Assembly (NCBI GenBank): GCA_031472005.1
Contig: PZJY01000002.1
Coordinates: 620,001 to 684,000, forward strand
Length of the DNA: 64,000 nt
Source of the DNA: Tetracladium setigerum
Lineage: Eukaryota; Ascomycota; Leotiomycetes; Helotiales
Direction: 5' to 3'
A program made the position numbers and the translations under genes. The notes below the pieces were generated by a model. The model was not told the DNA's origin, made no database searches, and saw only the letters and a list, made by a program, of their open reading frames with translations. Positions 11,779-22,872 of the stretch are shown here, piece by piece (within the stretch, counting starts at the first letter, position 1; each line of letters starts with the position of its first letter).

Positions 11779-13392
11779 GTTTCTCACAATTTCCTCTTAT
11801 CTTCAACTAAAGGAAAGAAAAATGTCTTGACATGGTAGAAGTAACGACCAGAAAATGCAGAAATATGAATGAGCAAACTAAATAATGCTCGCCAACCACC
11901 AGAGAAAAATGAACAATATTAAGCTTATCCATATTGGAGAGTAGGACTATTTCAGATACTCTTTTGATCCGACCGGCAGCATCCTGGCGCCTCCAATCTC
12001 TTCGAAGAATGTGGCCTCAATCTTGTCTGTCGGGTTTAAGGAGAGTTGTATTAAAGGGATCTTTTGAAAACAAAACACAAGATACTTTAGGTAGGGGTAC
12101 GGAAGGAAAGGGATGAGGGATGGTGTGTGATAGTGCTAAGAAGTTTGCTTGTTTACCTAAGCGAGAAGCTTAGTCATGGCTTGGATACCTAACACTTCAA
12201 TGGTGATTTCAAGTTCTCTGCAGCTCCCTTGATCACCGAATATTTGTAGGAGAATTCCTCAAGACAGCCACAAAGTCAAAATTGCTGCCCGCACTCCTAT
12301 TTGTCTATCTAGCCATCAAAACTCGGTACAAAATCGATAAGCAATCAGTCTCCTTTCTTCCGTGGGAAGCTGTTGGCACAATCCTACCTTATGAGAATCT
12401 ATGGCAAGAAGTACAAAGTCGACGACTATCAGCCGGCACTTAGGTCTAGGAATAAGTGTTCCGACTTCTGGGTACTCGTATGGTATGGTGTGGGGCCTCC
12501 CACGTCGACTCGTTGATCCTTCTTGCTTCGCAAGTAAATGTAGTGGTATCTCTCCGCGCTTGGACTTATCAATGAATCACGAGAAAATCAAGGAATCCTC
12601 CAAAACCCAATGATGGATCCATCTGGAGCACAGAATTTGCTAACATTGAACAGGTGGCTTTGTTGGACATCCTTGAACATGTTTTGGAGACATCACCAAG
12701 CGCATCTTCCCCGACTGGTCCACTCGCTGTCACGGATGCGAATCATACCTCAGCCACCTGGTTCCTAACCTTTTCCCAAAGATTTTAAGAGAAAGTGAAG
12801 GGAGACACTTGTTCGGTCGTCGTTGAAAGATTGGCTTCTACCGCCAATGCGAAGACTGGGAGGCCGATGTCAATCCAAGAAATTATTTATTACTTCCTAG
12901 ATATCGCCAATGAAGTAATGTATCGACTATTTCTATCCCTAATAGGGGGCAGAGGCTATAAAATTAGCAAGCATCGTCTCGGAGTCCTTGGTGGGGCAAG
13001 AGGCTAGTATGCCTGTGAGAATACTTTTAAACTCGGGGTCAAAAATAGTGTTCATTCACAAGTACCCCAGGAAGGCGAGTCATCACAAATTAATGAAGCT
13101 CGGTCTTGCAGCGAAAGGCGAAGAAGATGATGACCACACACATAGATTCATTGGATCGAGGAGTTCGGTACTGTGAGCTACTCTGAAGGTATTACACCTA
13201 AGTCACACAACCGAGAATTTTCAACCTTATGTCCGCCGATGTAACCGTGATCATGTCATCTCAAGCGACCAGTCCAACGTCTCAATTCGCATCGTTTTGT
13301 CCATCACACCCAGTCCTCAGCAAATCCATCGCATTTCTCTCATGGCGTCCACGTTCCAATTGGGCCATTTGACTGGCAACTACTCCGTAGGT
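11779..13392. other. intergenic, Axl2-like gene to secreted peptide
   Basis: About 1.6 kb without a supported gene. It holds a degraded copy of the EFM6 upstream region (separate entry). The remaining short frames show no motifs. Confidence 0.5.
12197..12297 (+). pseudogene. degraded copy of the EFM6 promoter and start region
   Basis: This stretch aligns by eye with 14332-14450, the segment just upstream of and across the EFM6 start. Shared blocks are TCAATGGTG-ATTTCAA, CCCTTGATC, GAATTCCTC-GACAGCCACAA and AAGTCAAxATxGCT. At the position of the EFM6 start codon the copy has ATT. I could not follow similarity into the EFM6 coding body, so this looks like a short duplication or the remnant of a lost paralogue. 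Confidence 0.55.
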
Positions 13393-13637
13393 CTAAGGTG
13401 TAAGAGTGCAGCCAAGGTCAGCATTGCATCGGTTGAGGCATGGCTCGAAAGGTCCTTTGCTAAAGAAGCAATCTTGACGGCATAGGTTACACTATATTAA
13501 GATGGTCTATTAGCGTTATTTCATACAAGATGACATTTTGGCTCGCTTACCATCGTGTTCTGGCGTTCTTCAAGGGTGGCAGGAGCAGCAAGGGCCAAGC
13601 TTGCGAAAAGGGCGACGATTATAGTGGAGAATTGCAT
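13393..13637 (-). CDS. Small cysteine-rich secreted protein
   Basis: Two-exon gene that is too short for routine ORF finding. Exon 1 (13637-13551) encodes a signal peptide with a hydrophobic core and an A-L-A-A-P cleavage region, followed by a short propeptide-like stretch ending E-E-R-Q. Exon 2 (13491-13393) holds all six cysteines in 32 residues. The intron is 59 nt, GTAAGC to ATAG, with a GCTAAT branch site. The product is 61 residues and the mature form about 40. Cysteine spacing is C-x2-C-x3-C-x9-C-x3-C-x5-C; the inner C-x3-C...C-x3-C pattern recalls alpha-hairpinin peptides, but that is only a spacing resemblance. The function is unknown; a candidate effector or antimicrobial peptide is an inference from size, secretion signal and cysteines. 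A TATA-like element lies upstream. Confidence 0.75.
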
Positions 13638-14429
13638 GGTGTAACAGAGTCGTGGTGGTAATTGAGAACTATATCTTCAGCCAGTGAAGATTTTGAGAAT
13701 GAATGAAAAGAAGAGAGAGGCGTATAGGATAATCCAAAAAGTGAAATGAGAATATTTATTGAAGGCTTTATATACTTAAGTACTTATTGTTTAATAAGAG
13801 ATCCATTCTTGAAAAGCTAATATTCTACTTCTCGTCTCAAATGCCACTGATTCGAATCCAAGCAGCTTGACTCGACATTCTCCAGGCGAGACAAATTCAA
13901 AACATAATCTTGTCTAGCACTTGGAAGGCACCGTGCAATAAGTATTCGTATTGTCTTAGGTAAAAGTCAAAATCGTATGCTCTAACTCTAGAAGATGAGT
14001 GCATAAAACAGACGTCTCAAACTTAATAGTGAAGTGTATCAATAACCTTGGCGCTAATTCCGGGTCTGTTACAAAATGGATATGCCACGTGACAAGATAC
14101 ATAATTCCTCAACTTGGCACCCCTCTGTACAGTACCTCCTGGGAGATTCTAGGAGCATTTCATGTGTAACTTAGATGGTAATGTCACCATCATCATTAAG
14201 CATAGTACGGTAGATAAATCGGTCGTTATCCCTTCAGACGCACTGCGTCCAGATACCGCCAAGACTTTTAAGCGAGCACCATCCCACCACTTAAAATGCA
14301 GTATTTTCTGTTTAACGGGGCAAGAGTAATGCTCAATGGTGGATTTCAACTTCTCACTTTTGATCCCTTGATCCCTTTGATCCATGCAAGTTGAATTCCT
14401 CGCGACAGCCACAATTCTACCAAGTCAAG
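13638..14429. other. divergent promoter region, secreted peptide and EFM6
   Basis: About 0.8 kb between the divergent starts of the small secreted protein and EFM6. The part near 14332-14430 has a partial copy at 12197-12297. No gene seen. Confidence 0.55.
13766..13774 (-). promoter_or_regulatory. TATA-like element of the secreted-peptide gene
   Basis: TATATAAAG on the minus strand, about 130 bp upstream of the peptide start codon. The spacing allows a 5' leader of about 100 nt. Confidence 0.45.
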
Positions 14430-15238
14430 ATGGCTTCTCGTTCTCCCTCCCCAGAGTTCTCCCCCTTGTCCATGGGAGAGGATTTGACTCCACTCCCTGC
14501 CTACAAAGCCGCCACGACAACAAGCATCGATTTTGACAACCTGTTAAGTCCACCTTTGCTACTCCACGAAGATCTGAAGTCAGGATGTGGCGGTCAACTA
14601 TGGCCAGCTGGAATGGTGCTCTCTAGACAGATGTTGCGGTATCACAAGGATGACTTGAAGACAGCAAGAATGTGAGAATGTCTCATTTTTTCGTTTTTTG
14701 TGATGCGTGACTGATGATTTTATAGTCTTGAACTTGGTGCTGGAGGAGGTTTGGTGGGTCTGGCTGTTGCGATTGGATGTCAGGTAGATCCCAAAATCTA
14801 CATCTCGGACCAGGAGAACATGAGCGAGCTGATGGAGAAAAACATTACTCTGAACGATTTGGAGTCGCAGGTTGGGGCATTAGTGTTAAATTGGTAAGTC
14901 GTGACGTTTGAATATCTGTAGAATTGCTATCTGACGAGTTCGTTAGGGGAGACCCTTTACCCGAAGAAGTAACTAGGGAGAAGCCAAACATCATTCTGGC
15001 TGCTGATTGTGTGTACTTCGAGCCCGCCTTCCCTCTGCTTCTTGCCACTCTGCAGGATCTTCTCGACTTGTGCAACGAGGCAGTTATCTATTTCTGTTTC
15101 AAGAAGCGCAGGAGAGCTGACATGCAATTCATGAAAAACGCCAGAAAGAAGTTCTTGGTGGAGGAAATTGAGGACGTGGAACGGGAGAAATTTAGTAGAG
15201 AAGGCTTGTTCTTGTACACCTTTAGACGAAAGCCATGA
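14430..15238 (+). CDS. EFM6: Protein-lysine methyltransferase EFM6
   Basis: Class I (seven-beta-strand) methyltransferase of the METTL21/Efm family; yeast Efm6 methylates elongation factor 1A. Exons: 14430-14671, 14726-14893, 14947-15238, giving 233 residues in frame. Key motifs are G-G-Q-L-W-P-A-G-M-V-L before the core, the SAM-binding motif E-L-G-A-G-G-G-L, acidic I-S-D-Q after strand 2, N-W-G-D, and the family D-C-V-Y-F-E (DxxY-type) motif. The start was placed at the ATG with context GTCAAGATGG, because the upstream in-frame codon is TTG. The gene ends only 72 bp from the convergent SHB17 stop, so transcripts probably overlap. Assignment to Efm6 over other METTL21 members rests on length and motif wording. 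Confidence 0.85.
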
Positions 15239-15310
15239 TCCAAGCCATACTCACTCTCCATAGCGACACATAGGGACAAGACTTCTCCTCAAAGGTTGGA
15301 TTCGCATGCT

Positions 15311-16130
15311 TTAATCTTCCGAATTGCTGCCCAGATTGACCCCAAGCAAGAACGCTGGTTCTTTCACATTATGGTGTTCATACGAGAGAACGCCCACTGC
15401 GCCTGGTTCCAACATCATAGGTACTCGGGTTGCGAGTTCAAATCCAATCCACCTCTTGGTAAATGCTCGTAGAATGTGCCCGTGCGCAATCAGCACAATG
15501 TCGACGGCTTTCTCGCCATGCATGTATGGGCCCTGGATCTCCTTGATCTTCGCAATGATCGCATCTAATCGACTGGCAACTTCGGCCGCAGACTCGCCCT
15601 CCTCGCAACCATCAATCCATATATTCCACGGTCTCTCTTGATCTAGACCCCGCTCCTTTCTCCCAGCCTTGATTTCTGCTGTAAGAAGTCCTTCGTAGGT
15701 TCCATATTCCCATTCTCGTATATCCTCAGTGACTTCCGTCTTTGACTGAAGGGCTTGCTTAGCGTTGTCGTCAAAGAGAATCTCAAATGTTCGCATGGCC
15801 CTTGTGCGGGGGCTGACGAAGAGGTGGGCGAGTCTTGAGGGGTCGATGATTTTGCCAGGGCCTACGATTGCATTGGAAGTCGATTTTACTTGAGATTCTC
15901 CATTGGCTGTTAATGGGATATCACTCCGTCCAGTATAACGACCTGATTTTGTCCATTCCGTCTCCCCTGTGCTTGTTAGTTTTATATGCCCAAACAAGCA
16001 AGCAAGCAATCAAGATGGTTGCTCAAAAATGAAATGCCGCAGGATTTGCAGATTGCGGCAGCAATTGCGTTGAGAACATACCATGTCTAATAAGGAATAC
16101 TCTTGGGGTTCCTGCATCTTTGTCTGGCAT
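15311..16130 (-). CDS. SHB17: Sedoheptulose-1,7-bisphosphatase (histidine phosphatase)
   Basis: Histidine-phosphatase-superfamily enzyme that drives riboneogenesis by hydrolysing sedoheptulose 1,7-bisphosphate. Two exons (16130-16082 and 15966-15311) give 234 residues without a frame break. The intron splits the R-H-G catalytic motif. Conserved stretches match yeast Shb17 closely: E-T-E-W-x-K-S-G-x-Y-T-G, S-P-R-x-R-A, R-E-W-E-Y-G-x-Y-E-G-L-L-T, E-R-P-W-N-I-W-x-D-G-C-E, and the second histidine in A-H-G-H. It shares a short divergent promoter of about 470 bp with the RBR ligase gene and converges on EFM6. Confidence 0.92.
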
Positions 16131-16597
16131 CTTGTGTTATGTGGCTAAGGGTCCAACTTAATTAGTTCACAGAGGGGAAGAGGAGGGGAACACCACCCCT
16201 CGCACCCAAAAGTTCACACCCAAGTTTTCGGCTAAACTAGTTTAACCGAATAGAGCTAGTGAGCATCTCATCGGCTACTCCCGGCGCTAAGAGTACAGAA
16301 GAGTCAGACAAGGCTGAGATCGATCTCTGGGCTTGCAAACAAAAATCAAGAATAGGATTGTTCTGATCTGAAAACAACAACGACAAAGAGAGCGTGTCGG
16401 GGCTTCGCTCATTATCTTGAAATCACCAAGACTGATATCCACAACACTGAGTAACTGGCACATACCAACTTTACTCCAATTAGCACTTGCTGCAGGTAAG
16501 CGAAGGCTGCAGCCTCCCTGCCTGGGCTTGGCTCAGCCCATTATGTTGATCTCGCCTGACTAACTACTTCGTGTGCTGGGATATTTAGGTAGCTAAA
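16131..16597. promoter_or_regulatory. divergent promoter, SHB17 and RBR gene
   Basis: 467 bp between the two start codons. It contains a likely 5'-leader intron of the RBR gene at 16496-16588 (GTAAGC donor, CTAAC branch, TTTAG acceptor) nine bases before the ATG. Confidence 0.5.
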
Positions 16598-18785
16598 ATG
16601 GATTCCCAGGGAAGCCATAGCCTCAAAACTGAGGCCAAATCCTTTCCTATTCCAGACTCTGTGGTGGAATCCATGCACCTGCAGTCTGAGTCGGTGCAGA
16701 TGTCCAAGAAGGAGATTGAGAGTGAAGACGACTCATCCGCTGATGTTTCAGCAACTCATAAATCGTCCCAAATCACAGATGATGATGATCGAACGCAAAG
16801 GGAGAAATCATCCATGATCTATTTACTGAGTTCTTTTCTAAATATTTCGGAAATCACGCTCGACGACAACTTGATTTGGACGATAACGAGGAATTCCAGC
16901 GCCTACGATCCAGATCGTTCTGGCAAGTAATTTCAGTTATGATATATGCCAGGCGATTGCAGATTCTACCTTCGCCTTATAATCTGCGGGATCTGGAAAC
17001 CTATAATCAAGAGCTCAGTAGGGGAGTCGAGCTCACCAAGGATCCACTCAACGGCGGCTGGCTGCAACTTACGCCTGAGGAGCGGTCATCCATGAGTCAC
17101 CCGGGCTGGACGACAGCATCATTCATGGGATTAAACAGTCAGTATAAAATCTGTCTTGCCTTGCAATCTTCCTTCAATTCGTATTTTTATTCATCCAATA
17201 TTTTATTTCACAATGTCTTTCCCAACTTGGGCTCGAGACTTCCTAAGTCTCCTAGGTCACCTTCGGCTCGCTAAACTAACAAAATCCAAAACAGGGCCTC
17301 ACAGACCAATTGCAACTCCAACTCCAACTCCACAACAACAAACACCTCCTACCGCAACAATGGAACGCTTGGTCGAAATGGACACAAACGTCGTTCCATC
17401 TACAAGCGTGGAAATGCCATTAGAGGGCATTTTCGATACAATAATGTACGATGCACCAAGCGAGGAAGCACCCAACACGGAAGTTGAAATTCAGAACACA
17501 ACAGCAGAGAATACAACATTGCAAAATGCAGCAACCGGGGAATCTAGCACTGAACTTCGAAACCAAGAAACAACCGTACAGAATGCTCCAGTGGATGAAC
17601 CCAACACTGAAGTGCAAGTTCAAGAAACAACTATACAGAATGCCCCAGTCGATGAACCCAATACTGAAGTGCAAGTTCCAGAAGCAACACCCGAGCCAAC
17701 AACAGAGCCAGCTGCTGCTACTGTTTCTTTGAAGAAGACTTGCGCAGTGTGTCTGGAAGAATTTGAAAAAGATGAAAGCACTGCTGCGCGATTTCCGTTT
17801 ACTTGTGAAGAATGCGGTTGTAATGGATTTTGCAGCTCGTGCATAAAGCGATGGTTCTTGGAGGCATCCAAGAATGAATCAAAGATGCCGCCTCGATGCT
17901 GCGAAGCTATACCGCTTTCTGTTATTGCTGAGCATCTTAGTGTCGAAGAGGTATGTTTTTTACGATTAATTCTTTTGATCATGGCTTACAACTTCTGTTC
18001 AGATCGATCTTTACAAAGCCAAGCACGAGGAGTGGAACACAGCAGACAGAATCTATTGTCCGGTGCCTTCCTGTTCAGCATTCATTCACCCTCGTCTATA
18101 TGCCCATCTTCAACAGGCCGAAGCTCCATCTACACCACCACCTGAGAACGTAAATACAGATGCAGATTCAGAGAAAACAATCGTCGCAACTCCAGCAAAG
18201 CCTTCAGTAGCTTGTCCCGACTGCCACACCCTCGTCTGCACCAAATGTCATGCCCTATCCCACTCTGGCGACTGTCCACCCATGCTCGACCCAGAATTTG
18301 AATTACTACTAGAGAGATGGCACGTCAAATTCTGTCCCAAGTGCAAGACAGGCATAAGAAAAGTGTTCGGCTGCTCGCACGTAGAATGCTTCTGTGGAGC
18401 CCATTTCTGTTTCTCATGTCTCGCATCTGTCAACGACTGCGGTGGAGGCTGCGATGGATACGATGAAGAAGATGATGTAGATGAAGACGATTTGGACGGT
18501 CAAGCTGGATTTTATGACGGTGATGGTAATAACTTTGGGGAAGAACCACAACAGTTGCCTTGGGTGGATAGGTGGGGCTGTAATCATGCCTGGAATTCTC
18601 CGGAAAGATTTGCACCTGAAGAATCTGCGGATTCATATCAAGAGGGTGAATGCCAGACATGTTATCGAAAGGTTACTTATTGGGGGAAGGAAAAGGTGGT
18701 TGAGGGCGAGGAGGGGTTGGGAAGAGCCCATGAGTGCAGATGCGGTCAAGTCATTTGTGTTGCGTGTCTGGCTGCTACAGAATGA
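16598..18785 (+). CDS. RBR-type E3 ubiquitin ligase, with a frame break
   Basis: RING-IBR-RING protein, a class that moves ubiquitin through a cysteine thioester. Exons: 16598-17137, 17295-17950, 18003-18785. The N-terminal region is Ser/Asp-rich. A block typical of fungal IBR proteins follows (W-L-Q-L-T-P-E-E-R). Then comes an Asn/Thr/Glu-rich linker with a 19-residue tandem repeat. RING1 is C-A-V-C-L-E-E-F ... C-C-E-A-I-P-L. The IBR region has paired C-P-D-C and C-T-K-C-H. RING2 is C-P-K-C-x3-I-R-K-x3-C-S-H, where the third cysteine is in the catalytic position. An acidic insertion and a distal C-x2-C zinc-like cluster end the protein. One base is missing near the GGG at about 16800: the frame before has stops after it and the frame after has stops before it. 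Expected length is about 660 residues. Confidence 0.82.
17522..17692 (+). repeat. 57-bp coding tandem repeat in the RBR gene
   Basis: Three head-to-tail 57-bp units encoding a 19-residue motif beginning Q-N-A. The last two units are almost identical (Q-N-A-P-V-D-E-P-N-T-E-V-Q-V then variable), while the first has diverged. This is a length-variable linker between the N-terminal region and RING1. Confidence 0.85.
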
Positions 18786-19976
18786 GCATCAATGACTCCT
18801 GCAATTACTACGGAAACGACTCGAGATGGAGATTGAGGGTCGAAATCAGCGGTGGAGAGCGACGGAGGGATATTACTTTGGTTGGCTTGTACAAGTTGTT
18901 CTCTTTCTTCTTCTTCCTTTTATTTTACCTTGTTTCGTCCTATTTGCATTGCAGCAAGCATTCAGCGTATGGCGTTCTGGGAGATACTTGCTTTGGGGTC
19001 TGCGAATAATGGATGAACAAGGTCGGGGAATATGCTAGTCTCTTCTTCCACTTCAGTGGAGGGAGTATATCTGGGGGATTTCTCGACCTTACGATCGTAC
19101 TTTCATTTCTTTCTGTATTGCGGGCGAGGAGGGAAGCGTTTGAAAGTGATCGATATGGTCATGCGTTACGACTTTATGCATTTTCTTTTGATAATTCATT
19201 ATGGGTTGATCACTGATCAGTCGAGGAGGGTGGCGTTCTCTGAAATACCCAGTTAACAGTTTCGTTGTCAGTTGACGACGGACTTAGTTCTACTAATCAG
19301 TTACATATTTGATGGGATAATTACATACTCACTTGCTCCCTGAAAGGTTTCATTTCGATTGTACTGTTTCTAACCAAATCGGAATTGAGCTCAAAAGCAT
19401 CCGACAAGGAAAGATTCCTGACTCATTTGCCTTCTTACAAGTCCTGTCCGCCTCATATAAGATAAGCTTCCAAGATGAATCACATACAGTCACTTGCAAA
19501 ATCGGCTTCGCCCCCTTTCGCTTAAAAAGATTTTGAGCACATACCACATATGTCACTTTTGGCACTGGGCACTCATCCTAGGTATCTATGTTACTTAGTC
19601 TACAGTATTGTAATATTGTACAGTGCCGCATATACGACGACACGCCCGAAATTGAAGTTATGATGAGCATTTACATTATAGATTCGTCTCACATGACTTG
19701 AAGAGTAAAAGTGAATCTTTGGATTCTTATAGATGGCATGATCTAGTATGCTTAGAACCACCCAGGAGCAGCAGCACAGCATTTGGCATCTCAAAGACGA
19801 TGGAAAAACTCCAGCTTCCACAAGGACCCCTCTATCAAAGTTATGAAAAAGGTATATACAACATAAATTACTCCGCTGAAAACAGTTGTTAAAACCCATA
19901 AAAGCCTTCTGGCTCAGTTGCCCTGCGCATTACCAAGAGCTGTTCTCCGACAGAATCATCAATGAATCTTGCTGTT
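18786..19976. other. intergenic, RBR gene to NLR
   Basis: About 1.2 kb of 3' flank shared by two convergent genes. Short frames only; nothing supported. Confidence 0.55.
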
Positions 19977-22872
19977 CTAAGGACACCCAGCCGCTTCCGA
20001 GATATCTGCACTATTATCAAGCAGCAACTTCACGACAGACTTATGCACATTCTCAGCAGCTAACGACAGCGACATCTGACTATGATCATCCTTAGTCTCA
20101 AAGTCTGCGCCCTTTTCCAACAGTAGCTTTACCACCGCCTCGTGCCCATTCTCAGCAGCCAACGACAGCGGCGTCTGATTATAATTATTCTTAATCTCGA
20201 GCTCCGCGCCCTTGTTTAATAATAGCTTTACTACCGCCTCGTGCCCTTTCTTAGCAGCACACGACAGTGGCGTCTGATTATACTCATCCTTAGTCTCGAG
20301 GTCAGCGCCCTTGTCCAGCAACAGCTTTACCACGGCATCGTGCCCTTTCTCGGCAGCTAACGACAGCGGCGTCTGACTATACTCATTCTTAGTCTCGAGG
20401 TCAGCGCCCTTATCCAACAACAGCTTTACTACAGCCTCGTGCCCATTCTCAGCAGCCCACGATAGCGGCGTCTGACCAAACTCAGGATCCTTAGTCTCGA
20501 GCTCCGCGCCCTTGTCCAGCAATAGCTTCACTATAGCCTCGTGCCCATTCTCAGCAGCCTGTGATAGCGGCGTCTGACCAAACTTATTATCCTTAGTCTC
20601 GAGGTCAGCACCCTTATCCAGCAATAGCTTTGCTACGGCCTCGTGCCCTTTCTCAGCAGCCCACGACAGCGGCGTCTGACCAAACTCAGTACCCTTAATC
20701 TCGAGCTCCGCGCCCTTGTCCAGTATCAGCTTCACTACAGCCTCGTGCCCCATTTCAGCAGCCCACAACAGCGGCGTCCGGTCATAACTATCCTTTATAT
20801 CCAAACTCTGTACCTTGCTGATGAGTATATTTGCTGCCTCATGGATCCCAAAGTATGCTGCTAAGTGTAACCCAGTCATTTGCATCGGAATCTCTTGACT
20901 GTAATTCGTGTGAGCTGACCACTTCTTAACGGCCAGTAGTGCTTGACTTGATGCCTCTATATGCGCTTGTTTCTGAAGAAATGTTATAATATCTTGACAC
21001 AAAGTCGGAGCCTCCCGAGCATGATGTCCCCAATTATGTGCTGCGTAGTCATAAGCCGCATTTGATTGAAGCCGTTGTATAAACTCCTCGTCGTTTGGGC
21101 AAATTCCACTCTTAAACTCGTCGAATGAGAGGTATGAAACGCAGATTTTCGTGATATAAGCCTGCGCATTGGGGAACCAATGGCTCTGAGTTCGTTCAAA
21201 GTATTCCTGGGTAGTGTAATGGACTAATCGAATAATCCCGCTTTCCTCATCGATTGTAACTAGCCCAGCACATACAGAAACTATGTCCTCAATCTCTGAA
21301 AGGTTCATTTTGTCGAGTTCAGATTTGCCAACTTCAACTGCAAGCACGTGCTGAAGCTCTGTTATAGAAAGGGGTCTCTTTGCGCAAGTGATCCATGACA
21401 GAACTTGTTTAGCAAGCTCTTTTTGGTCTTCAATTTGGCCATTGATCCGTTCCATGGCGCCCGTATATGCGTGGTCATATGCTATAGATCCTGTGACCAA
21501 ATTCTTTAGAGCGGTTTGGACTGCTTTGGGGGATCTCTTCCCGGTTAAGGATTCGAGATGGAGCTGTGCAAGGAGAAACCTAGCAGAGTTAGCGTAGCTC
21601 AATCAGTGCTCGTATAAACCACATACATCCCATCTACAGCCTTCACAATATCTGTTTTGATTTCCTCTTGCAATTCAGGACTCCGAGCCACAAATCTTGG
21701 AAGCCGGAACAATTGGCCATTTAGGTATTTTCGCACATCGTCTTCGCTAGCACGGATCTCTAGGGTCAAATGTCCCTCAAATTCCTTTTCAATGCTTGGT
21801 ATCCGCCGTGAAGTGATAAAGAGATTGGCCTGGAGGTCAAAGAGGTTTGGTAAAAATCTTTGTCGACAGCCATCGAATGTTTGGCATTCATCAAGTGCGT
21901 CAACGATAATGAATACCCTCGAATATAGTGCAATAACCACTTGTAGAGATCTAGAAATCTCCTCGAGGGATGGCCGTGTACGATTAGTCTTGTGTTGATT
22001 GTAAAGTTCTGCCACAGCGCCTGGCAGAGATGGCTGGCTCTCGGCTAATTGTTTTAGTAAGGTCAAGAGCAAGTTCTCGATCTTTTGGTCATCTTGACGC
22101 CGGAAGTTGAAATAGATATACGCGATGCCAATAGTTGGATCGTTGGAAAATCGGTTAGCGAGCTCTTCTACTACAATAGACGTGAGAATTGTCTTCCCAG
22201 CCCCTGGCATTCCTGGACAGAATATCGTCTGTTTATTTGTCTCGCGCCAGGATTGATACTCTGTGGATTCAAGGAGCCATTGACCAGTTCCCGCCTGTCG
22301 CCGAGTGACGAGGTCGTTTTGCTGAGAGAAAAAGTCGATCTGGGTGAGCCAGTTGAGAATACCTTGCCACTCCTGGTTCTCTTGGTGCCGAACTAACTTA
22401 ACCACGTTGTCTCGAGTAAGCCGTCCGGTAAAGGCGGTTAGGAAGCCCACATTGGTACTGATACGACTCTGTAGCTCGTCGATGTCCTCTGGTTTCCAGT
22501 TAAGTCTCTTCCATGCTACTTTAATTTTCTTGCTAATACTCCCACTTTCGGAACTAAGCTCGCTGTTTTTGTCTAGTATTTCTCGTAACTCGTCAAGAAC
22601 ATTTCGGCAACCTTTATCGACGTTTTCTAAGTCTCTTTTCTGCTCGTTGCTAAGCTCTCGATTTGAAAGGGCAACATCGGCATCTTGAAGGACGATAGAG
22701 AGATTTCTAACCCTATTTAATATAATAATTAGCAGTGATCAAGCTCCCATTGAATAACATACTCATCTGTGATAGCCTTGAATTGACGCGGCGCACTCGC
22801 GAAATCTTTCCGGATCTTGTTAGCTATCTTGATTGCGGCGAGAAAATCGCCAACGCTAAATCCAAAGCTCAT
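19977..22872 (-). CDS. NACHT-ankyrin NLR-like (STAND) protein
   Basis: Fungal NOD-like receptor of the kind linked to non-self recognition and heterokaryon incompatibility. Exons 22872-22763, 22712-21627 and 21579-19977 give 932 residues with no frame break. The N-terminal about 120 residues resemble the helical fungal STAND N-terminal domain (S-V-G-D-F-L-A-A-I-x-I-A start). NACHT: P-loop G-M-P-G-A-G-K-T at about 204-211; Walker B V-F-I-I-V-D-A-L-D-E at about 303-312. A winged-helix-like region follows with R-P-L-S-I-T-E-L-Q and L-V-H-Y-T-T-Q-E-Y. About nine ankyrin repeats run from roughly residue 634 to the end. Repeats 2-8 are nearly identical and alternate between 33 and 34 residues; the last one is degenerate. 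The gene is isolated by more than 1 kb of empty sequence on each side. Ligand and downstream effector are unknown. Confidence 0.93.
20080..20790 (-). repeat. Near-identical ankyrin-coding repeats, 99-102 bp
   Basis: Seven successive 99- or 102-bp units in the NLR gene, each encoding a Q-T-P-L-S-x-A-A-E-x-G-H-E-A-V-V-K-L type ankyrin. Units differ at only a few positions. The 102-bp type carries one extra codon, ending E-F-G or K-F-G. The high DNA-level identity points to recent expansion or gene conversion. Confidence 0.9.
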
